From assembly GCA_021784495.1 (NCBI GenBank), contig JAJXSQ010000177.1:1-5391 (forward strand): DNA of 5,391 nucleotides. The letters are read 5' to 3'. The DNA is from Myxococcales bacterium (GTDB taxonomy: Bacteria; Myxococcota; Myxococcia; Myxococcales; Anaeromyxobacteraceae). Each line of letters opens with the position of its first letter. The first letter of the stretch is position 1. A model generated the notes under the pieces. The model worked only from the letters and a program-made list of their open reading frames with translations, was not told the origin of the DNA and ran no database searches. Positions 1 to 5,391 of the stretch are shown piece by piece. The position numbers and the translations under genes are program-made.

Positions 1-166
1 GCTCCCCTCCGACCCCGACCGCGCCCGGCGCGCCCGGCCGCCGCGGCCGCCCGGGATCCGGCCGCGCCCCCCGGCGGTCGCGGGGGCGGGGGCGGGGGCG
101 ACGCCGGGGCAGGGCGGGGACGACGCGGAGACCGGCGGATCCCGCCGGAGCGAGGAGCTGGACGAC
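1..166 (+). other. Very GC-rich upstream stretch with an open frame joined to the next gene
   Basis: No complete gene lies here. The frame of the following small protein (codons starting at base 2) stays open to the window edge. It would encode a Pro/Arg/Ala/Gly-rich segment ending in an acidic stretch (DDAETGGSRRSEELDD). Of the 21 A/T bases in the stretch, 6 fall in codon position 1, 14 in position 2 and only 1 (base 139) in position 3 of that frame. This is the pattern of real coding sequence in a high-GC genome. The frame contains no ATG, GTG or TTG before 167, so any longer protein must start left of the window. Another frame ends in a TGA at 168-170 that overlaps the ATG at 167. It reads as an Arg/Gly/Pro-rich tail and could be the end of an upstream gene, but its codon-position pattern is poorer. 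Confidence 0.45.
81..119 (+). repeat. G-tract cluster with a short CGGGGG tandem repeat
   Basis: Three exact copies of the hexamer CGGGGG occupy 81-98, and three more G-runs follow at 106-109, 112-114 and 116-119. The six runs of three to five G are separated by 1, 1, 7, 2 and 1 bases. This satisfies the usual pattern for an intramolecular G-quadruplex on the + strand. If the stretch is coding in the frame of the next gene, it gives alternating Ala-Gly. The pattern is directly visible; folding in the cell is inference. Confidence 0.6.
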
Positions 167-508
167 ATGACCAGGGAGGAGCTGTCGGAGGCCATCCGCG
201 AGGCGCTGCGCGAGGAGGGGGCCGAGGTGCGGCTGGCGAACAAGTGGGAGGGAGGGACCGTCGTCCTGAAGCCGGGCGACCCGGCCACCCAGGCGCGGGA
301 GCTCCCCATCGACGCCCTGCTCCACAAGGTGGTCATGATCCGCGACCGCCTGCGGGTGCTCGAGCAGAAGGTCAACGCGCACGAGAAGCTGAGCGACGCC
401 GAGAAGGTCGACCTCCAGCAGTACGTCACCCGGTGCTACGGCTCGCTCACCAGCTTCAACCTCCTCTTCCGCGACGAGGCCGACCGCTTCGTGGGCGAGA
501 AGGTTTGA
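167..508 (+). CDS. Small conserved-looking protein of unknown function (113 aa)
   Basis: I do not recognise a named domain. The protein is soluble-looking and charged, with no signal peptide or membrane segment. Residues 2-18 form an acidic amphipathic helix. A short middle part (about 24-50) holds a KWEGG turn and VVLKPGDP and probably forms a beta hairpin. Residues 50-75 are a helix with coiled-coil-like spacing (MIRDRLRVLEQKVNAHEKL). Residues 77-105 are a further helical part with conserved-looking aromatics (QQYVTRCYGSLTSFNLLF). Two of 113 codons end in A or T (gga and gtt), as expected for a real gene here. The ATG at 167 has AGGAG at 153-157, nine bases upstream. Those bases also read in frame as codons, so the true start may lie further left. 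The gene ends 44 bases before ispH. I infer a small helical protein, perhaps a partner in a complex. Confidence 0.8.
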   Translation: MTREELSEAIREALREEGAEVRLANKWEGGTVVLKPGDPATQARELPIDALLHKVVMIRDRLRVLEQKVNAHEKLSDAEKVDLQQYVTRCYGSLTSFNLLFRDEADRFVGEKV

Positions 509-532
509 AGGCGGGCCGACCGCCGTTATATA
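505..532 (+). promoter_or_regulatory. Candidate sigma-70 type promoter for ispH
   Basis: TTGAAG at 505-510 matches four of six bases of a -35 box. TATATA at 527-532 matches four of six bases of a -10 box. The spacer is 16 bases. The TTATATA patch stands out in DNA that is otherwise nearly all G/C. The -35 element overlaps the TGA (506-508) of the small upstream gene. Transcription would begin near 539, leaving a very short leader with GAGGTGG (542-548) as ribosome binding site ahead of ispH. The motifs are seen; promoter activity is inferred. Confidence 0.5.
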
Positions 533-552
533 GCGCCGCACGAGGTGGCCCG

Positions 553-1389
553 ATGGAGGTGAAGATCGCCCGCACCGCCGGGTTCTGCTGGGGCGTCCGC
601 CGCACGGTCGACCAGGTCATGCAGGTCGCCGATCAGGGGCGCGGGCCGGTGGTCACCCTCGGGCCGATCATCCACAACCCGCAGGCGGTGGCGCGGATGC
701 GCGACAAGGGGGTCGGCACCGTCGCCGCCATCGCCGAGGTGGCCGCCGGGACGACGGTGGTGGTGCGGACCCACGGCGCGATCCGCAGCGAGCTCGAGGG
801 CGCCGCCGCCCGCGGCCTCGAGGTGGTCGACGGGACCTGCCCCTACGTGAAGTACCCGCAGGCGATGGCACAGCGGCTCTCGCGCGAGGGGTACCACCTG
901 GTGATCGTCGGCGACGCCGACCACGCCGAGGTGAAGGGGGTCGTCTCCTACTGCGAGGGGCCCTGCACGGTGGTGAAGCCCGGCGCGGTGGTGCCGTCGA
1001 TCAAGGACAAGAAGGTCGCGGTGATCGCCCAGACGACCTGCATCGGGGCCGACTTCGAGCGGATCGTCGGCGCCCTGGCCCTGCGCCACAAGGAGGTCCG
1101 GGCGGTCAACACCATCTGCAACGACACCGAGGAGCGGCAGGAGGACGCCCGCGCGCTCGCCACCTCGGTCGACGCGGTCGTCGTGGTGGGAGGGAAGAAC
1201 AGCGCCAACACCCGCCACCTCGCCGAGATCTGCCGCGCGATCCAGCCGCGGACCTGGCACGTCGAGACGGCGAGCGAGCTCGACCCCGGCTGGTTCGCCG
1301 GCTGCCAGGTGGTCGGGATCTCCGCCGGCGCCTCCACCCCCGACTGGGTCGTGACCGGGGTCGGCGACTGGCTGCGGGCCCTCGCCTGA
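553..1389 (+). CDS. ispH: 4-hydroxy-3-methylbut-2-enyl diphosphate reductase IspH
   Basis: IspH is the last enzyme of the MEP (non-mevalonate) pathway. It uses an iron-sulfur cluster to reduce HMBPP to the isoprenoid precursors IPP and DMAPP in the cytoplasm. The 278-residue product carries the family's three cluster cysteines: C12 in GFCWGV, C96 in DGTCPYV and C189 in TICNDTEERQ. Substrate-pocket residues are also present: H41, H74 in RTHG, H124 and E126 in DHAEV, the QTT at 160-162, S217 and N219 in GGKNSANT, and S261 in SAGASTPDW. It is a little shorter than E. coli IspH (316 aa), mainly at the C-terminus, but nothing essential is missing. I chose the ATG at 553 because the family begins just before the FCxGV motif and because GAGGTGG lies four bases upstream. 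The frame is open far to the left, but that part is not IspH-like. The gene lies 44 bases after the small unknown gene and 230 bases before rpsA, a neighbour of ispH in many bacteria. Confidence 0.97.
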   Translation: MEVKIARTAGFCWGVRRTVDQVMQVADQGRGPVVTLGPIIHNPQAVARMRDKGVGTVAAIAEVAAGTTVVVRTHGAIRSELEGAAARGLEVVDGTCPYVKYPQAMAQRLSREGYHLVIVGDADHAEVKGVVSYCEGPCTVVKPGAVVPSIKDKKVAVIAQTTCIGADFERIVGALALRHKEVRAVNTICNDTEERQEDARALATSVDAVVVVGGKNSANTRHLAEICRAIQPRTWHVETASELDPGWFAGCQVVGISAGASTPDWVVTGVGDWLRALA

Positions 1390-1428
1390 CCGGGGCGTCG
1401 CGGGCGCCGGGGGGCCGCCGGCCGGCTA

Positions 1429-1457
1429 TTGACGCACCTTTTTCGCTTGTGTAGGTT
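1429..1457 (+). promoter_or_regulatory. Strong candidate promoter of rpsA
   Basis: TTGACG at 1429-1434 matches five of six bases of a -35 box. After a 17-base spacer, TAGGTT at 1452-1457 serves as a -10 box (T, A and final T match). The spacer holds a TTTTT run, and the whole stretch 1428-1457 is markedly richer in A/T than the DNA on either side. The expected start site is near 1464, inside a pyrimidine-rich stretch. This is the clearest promoter in the window and suggests that rpsA is transcribed independently of ispH. Confidence 0.7.
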
Positions 1458-1463
1458 GCCTCC

Positions 1464-1619
1464 CTTCCAAGAATCCGCCGGCCTGTCGCCGGCGCGTGCG
1501 ACGGTCCTCGATCCCCGGGGCCGGCCGCGCTCCACCTTCACAGGGGGCATCACTCGGCGACGCCGGCCCGTCCGTCCCTCCCGCCGGCGCCCACCCAAGA
1601 GAGAGCAGAGCTGACACGA
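1464..1619 (+). promoter_or_regulatory. Structured 5' leader of rpsA
   Basis: Between the predicted start site and the rpsA ATG lie about 155 bases with no convincing gene. A perfect 7-bp GC stem forms from 1476-1482 and 1488-1494 with a 5-base loop. A second perfect 7-bp stem forms from 1561-1567 and 1583-1589 with a 15-base pyrimidine-rich loop. Both stems use the same CGCCGGC/GCCGGCG arms, so the second and third arms (1488-1494 with 1561-1567) can also pair and disrupt both hairpins. Just before the ATG lies a purine-rich AAGAGAGAGCAGAG (1597-1610) with no canonical GGAGG core. In E. coli, S1 represses translation of its own mRNA through a structured leader with a poor Shine-Dalgarno sequence. 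A similar loop here is inference, and such stems are easily formed in GC-rich DNA. Confidence 0.4.
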
Positions 1620-3326
<1,707 letters not shown>

Positions 3327-3357
3327 CCGGGCGCGCCCTCCGGGCGACCGCGGCACC

Positions 3358-3389
3358 GACGGGCGACCCGCGCAGGCGGGCCGCCCGTC
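3358..3389 (+). terminator. Strong hairpin after rpsA, probable terminator
   Basis: GACGGGCG (3358-3365) pairs perfectly with CGCCCGTC (3382-3389). After one A/C mismatch, CCCGC (3367-3371) pairs with GCGGG (3376-3380) around a GCAG tetraloop. The result is a 13-bp, almost all G/C stem starting 31 bases after the rpsA stop. The bases that follow (TCTCCTCGTC) are pyrimidine-rich but not a U-run, so termination may be partial or may need other factors. It could equally act as a 3' stabiliser. Its position suits separation of rpsA from the sppA block. Confidence 0.6.
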
Positions 3390-3456
3390 TCCTCGTCGGG
3401 GCCGGCGCGGGCCCGGACAGTTGCGGGGGGGAGCGCCACGTGGTTACCTCGCCGCG

Positions 3457-4506
3457 ATGACTCCAGGCGATCTCCCCCCCCGCGACCCGCACGGCGAGCC
3501 GCTCCCGACCACGCCGCTCCCTCCGGCGGCGGCCGCCCCACCGCCGTGGGGCCCGGCCGCGGCGCCGCCGGCGCCGCGCCGCTCCTCGGTCCTCCTCGGC
3601 GTGATCGCCGCCCTGCTCGGCGGGCTGGTGCTCGTCCTGGGAGGGCTCCTCGCCCTCGGCTACGGCCTGCTCCGGGGCGAGGGCGGTGGGCTCGCCTCGG
3701 GGGAGCGGATCGGGGTCGTGGTGGTGAAGGGGATCATCGGCGCCCCGACGGGCGGGACCGAGGCGGAGCCGGTGATGAAGCTCGTCCGGCGGCTCGCCGC
3801 CGACGACGACATCAAGGCGGTGGTGGTCCGGATCGACTCCCCCGGGGGCGCCGTCGCGCCGTCGCAGGAGATCTACGACGAGCTGCGCCGGCTCTCGGCG
3901 AAAAAGCCGACCGTCTGCTCGATGGGCAACCTGGCCGCGTCGGGTGGCTTCTACGTCGCGATGGGCTGCTCGAAGATCGTGGCCGAGCCGGGAACGCTCA
4001 CCGGCTCGATCGGCGTGATCAGCCAGTTCGTGAACGTTCGCGGGCTGGTGGAGCGGCTCGACCTCCGGTTCGAGACGATCAAGAGCGGCAAGCTGAAGGA
4101 CCTGGGGAGCCCGTTCCGCGACATGACGGCCGACGACCGGGCGTACTGGCAGGCGGTCACCGACCGGATCTTCGAGCAGTTCCTGGGGGCGGTGGTCGCC
4201 GCGCGCCACCTCCCCGAGGCCAAGGTCCGGGCGGTGGCGGACGGCCGCGTCCTCACCGGCGAGGACGCCCAGCGGCTCGGCCTCGTCGACCAGCTCGGGA
4301 ACTTCTACGTCGCCGTCGATCTGGCGGCGCGCGCGGCCGGGATCAAGGGAGAGCCGGCGCTGATCTACCCGCCGGAGGACGGCGGTCGGCTCCTGCAGCG
4401 GCTCCTCGGCGGGTCGGCGTCGGCGGTCGTCCGGGCGCTCTCCGGCGAGCTGGCGCGCGGCGCCGCCGAGGCCGGGCAGCCGGGCCTCTACCTCCTGGCG
4501 CGGTAG
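3457..4506 (+). CDS. sppA: Signal peptide peptidase SppA, membrane-anchored serine protease (short type)
   Basis: SppA cleaves leftover signal peptides in or at the inner membrane. Starting at the ATG at 3457 the product has 349 residues. Residues 1-40 form a proline-rich cytoplasmic tail (16 prolines). R41-R42 precede a single membrane helix at about 44-70, followed by the extracytoplasmic protease domain. Family motifs are clear: RIDSPGG (125-131), the nucleophile S162 in NLAASGGFYVA, GTLTGSIGV (179-187) and the general-base lysine K214 in SGKLKDLGSPF. The 52-residue spacing from Ser to Lys equals that of B. subtilis SppA (S147/K199). The length fits the short 36K-type family rather than the duplicated 67K E. 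coli enzyme. A TTG at 3421 would add 12 residues, but 4 of those 12 codons end in A or T and no binding site precedes it. The ATG at 3457 also lacks a good Shine-Dalgarno, since GGGGGGGAG (3425-3433) is too far away. The gene is followed closely by the HIT gene. Confidence 0.93.
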   Translation: MTPGDLPPRDPHGEPLPTTPLPPAAAAPPPWGPAAAPPAPRRSSVLLGVIAALLGGLVLVLGGLLALGYGLLRGEGGGLASGERIGVVVVKGIIGAPTGGTEAEPVMKLVRRLAADDDIKAVVVRIDSPGGAVAPSQEIYDELRRLSAKKPTVCSMGNLAASGGFYVAMGCSKIVAEPGTLTGSIGVISQFVNVRGLVERLDLRFETIKSGKLKDLGSPFRDMTADDRAYWQAVTDRIFEQFLGAVVAARHLPEAKVRAVADGRVLTGEDAQRLGLVDQLGNFYVAVDLAARAAGIKGEPALIYPPEDGGRLLQRLLGGSASAVVRALSGELARGAAEAGQPGLYLLAR

Positions 4507-4518
4507 GGGACGGCACCG

Positions 4519-5010
4519 ATGGAGCGACCGCTCTGGGCGCCGTGGCGGATGGAGTTCATCGCCGCCGAGAAGCCGCCGGGCTGCATCTTCTGCGACTTCC
4601 CGGCGGCCCCGGAGTCGGAGGACCGGCGCAACCTCATCGTCCACCGGACCGCGCACGCCTTCGCCATCCTGAACCGGTTCCCGTACAACTCGGGCCACCT
4701 GATGGTGGTGCCCCGCCAGCACGGCGCCGACCTGGACGCCCTGGCCCCGGAGGCCTGGGCGGACCTCCAGGCGCTCCTCCGGCGCGCCGCGTCCCTCCTG
4801 CGGGCCGTCTACCGCCCGGAGGGGCTGAACGTCGGCATCAACCTGGGGAAGGTGGCCGGCGCCGGGATCGTCGACCACCTGCACTGGCACCTCGTGCCGC
4901 GCTGGGCCGGGGACAACAACTTCATGCCGGTCCTGGCGGACACCCGGGTGGTCGTCGACCACCTCGACTCGGCCTGGGAGAAGCTCCGGGCGGCGTTCGC
5001 CGCCCGCTGA
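4519..5010 (+). CDS. HIT-family nucleotide hydrolase/phosphorylase (Ap4A-type)
   Basis: HIT (histidine triad) proteins cleave nucleotide phosphoanhydride or phosphoramidate bonds, often in diadenosine polyphosphates such as Ap4A, through a covalent nucleotidyl-histidine. This 163-residue protein has the triad H120-L-H122-W-H124-L, with H122 expected to be the nucleophile. Upstream, GINLGKVAGAGIVDH forms the phosphate-binding approach. C22 and C25 (CIFC), probably with histidines such as H60 in NSGHLMVVPRQH, form the zinc site found in this branch. The C-terminal WAGDNNFMPVLADTRVV is typical of the FHIT-like/Ap4A phosphorylase-like bacterial group. The exact substrate cannot be read from sequence. 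The ATG at 4519 has AGGGG at 4505-4509, overlapping the sppA stop codon, nine bases upstream. Only 12 bases separate the two genes, so they are probably cotranscribed and coupled. The lapB-like gene starts 7 bases after its stop. Confidence 0.93.
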   Translation: MERPLWAPWRMEFIAAEKPPGCIFCDFPAAPESEDRRNLIVHRTAHAFAILNRFPYNSGHLMVVPRQHGADLDALAPEAWADLQALLRRAASLLRAVYRPEGLNVGINLGKVAGAGIVDHLHWHLVPRWAGDNNFMPVLADTRVVVDHLDSAWEKLRAAFAAR

Positions 5011-5017
5011 GGCCGAG

Positions 5018-5391
5018 GTGCCGGCGATCCCGCCTCACCTCCTCCTCGCGCTCGGCGCCGGCGTCCCGCTCGCGCTCCTGGCCTTCGCGGTGAGCCGGCA
5101 CCGCCGGCGCCGCACCGAGGCCCAGGCCTACCTCCGCGGCGTCCGGTCGATGATCTCGGACGATCCGGACGCGGCGATCGAGGCCCTCTCCGACGCGGCG
5201 CGCCTCGGCACCCCGCAGGCGCTCGAGACCTACCTCGCCCTCGGCGCGCTCTTCCGCCGGACCGGCGATCTGGCGCGCGCGGTCCGCCTCCACCGGAACA
5301 TGCTCGTCGGACCGTGGCTCACCGCCGAGCGGCGCGTCGAGGTCGAGCTCGAGCTGGCCGAGGACCTCCGCCGGAGCGGGATGCTCGCCGA
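5018..5391 (+). CDS. lapB: LapB/YciM-like lipopolysaccharide assembly protein, 3' end outside window
   Basis: Only the first 124 codons are present; E. coli LapB has 389 residues. LapB is an inner-membrane-anchored TPR protein that promotes FtsH-dependent breakdown of LpxC and so limits lipopolysaccharide synthesis. A membrane helix covers about residues 8-25, followed by a positive-inside arginine cluster (SRHRRRR, 26-32). TPR repeats follow: AYLRGVRSMISDDPDAAIEAL (37-57), then ETYLALGALFRRTGDLARAVRLHRNML (70-96) and a third beginning near 103. The LGxLFRRxGxxxRAxRxH pattern closely follows the LapB family signature LGNLFRxRGEVDRAIRIHQ. I chose the GTG at 5018 because GAGG (5009-5012) lies five bases upstream, overlapping the HIT stop, and because the membrane segment needs this start. 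The next in-frame GTG (5090) would delete it. Another TPR protein is possible but less likely. Positions 5018-5391 are all coding and run off the edge. Confidence 0.85.
   Translation, partial: MPAIPPHLLLALGAGVPLALLAFAVSRHRRRRTEAQAYLRGVRSMISDDPDAAIEALSDAARLGTPQALETYLALGALFRRTGDLARAVRLHRNMLVGPWLTAERRVEVELELAEDLRRSGMLA

Noticed and set aside
244..552. In-frame N-terminal extension of IspH
   Set aside because: The frame is open, but the extension is Arg/Pro/Gly-rich, overlaps the small gene in another frame, and has no counterpart in IspH. The ATG at 553 fits the family start.
1390..1428. Possible terminator after ispH
   Set aside because: Only short, competing stems of four or five base pairs can be drawn (for example 1406-1410 with 1422-1426). 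No U-run follows before the rpsA promoter.
1429..1614. A 61-residue open frame in the rpsA leader, possible leader peptide
   Set aside because: It would begin at the TTG of the -35 box, upstream of the predicted transcript start, and has no binding site. Its Arg/Pro-rich sequence looks like noncoding GC-rich DNA.
3436..3443. CCACGTGG palindrome just before sppA, possible operator
   Set aside because: It is one perfect 8-bp palindrome with no extension and no second copy nearby, so chance is a sufficient explanation.
4922..5293. A 123-residue minus-strand open frame at the right end
   Set aside because: It is antisense to the end of the HIT gene and to the lapB-like gene, whose TPR pattern on the + strand is clear.

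Overview
The window is a compact, very GC-rich chromosomal segment with every supported gene on the + strand. It reads as ordinary housekeeping DNA from a Gram-negative bacterium. The main clues are LapB, a regulator of lipopolysaccharide synthesis, a six-domain ribosomal protein S1, and IspH of the non-mevalonate isoprenoid pathway. The extreme third-position GC and the ispH-rpsA-sppA neighbourhood fit the former Deltaproteobacteria (Myxococcota or relatives) best. That placement is inference, not proof.

Layout. Positions 1-166 are almost pure G/C and hold a run of G-tracts. A reading frame continuous with the next gene crosses this stretch without a stop. A small protein of unknown function follows (167-508). 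A likely promoter then overlaps the stop of that gene, and ispH (553-1389) comes next. A 230-base gap carries the clearest promoter of the window (TTGACG, 17 bases, TAGGTT) and a structured leader of about 155 bases. This leads into rpsA (1620-3326), which is followed by a strong hairpin that probably ends that transcript. The last block is tightly packed: sppA (3457-4506), a HIT-family nucleotide hydrolase or transferase (4519-5010), and the first 124 codons of a lapB-like gene (GTG start at 5018, cut by the window edge). The gaps of 12 and 7 bases suggest one operon with translational coupling.

How the genes fit together. IspH makes isoprenoid precursors, including those for the undecaprenyl carrier used in envelope synthesis. 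S1 loads mRNA on the ribosome. SppA is a membrane-anchored serine protease that clears signal peptides. LapB-type proteins tune lipopolysaccharide output through LpxC turnover. The block is therefore a translation and envelope-homeostasis neighbourhood. Its order resembles the E. coli rpsA-ihfB-lapA-lapB cluster, with sppA and the HIT gene standing where ihfB and lapA would be.

No mobile element, CRISPR array, tRNA, rRNA or novel defence-type system was seen. The points most worth a second look are the undescribed small protein and its possible N-terminal extension, the G-tract cluster, the rpsA leader, and the altered rpsA-lapB gene order.
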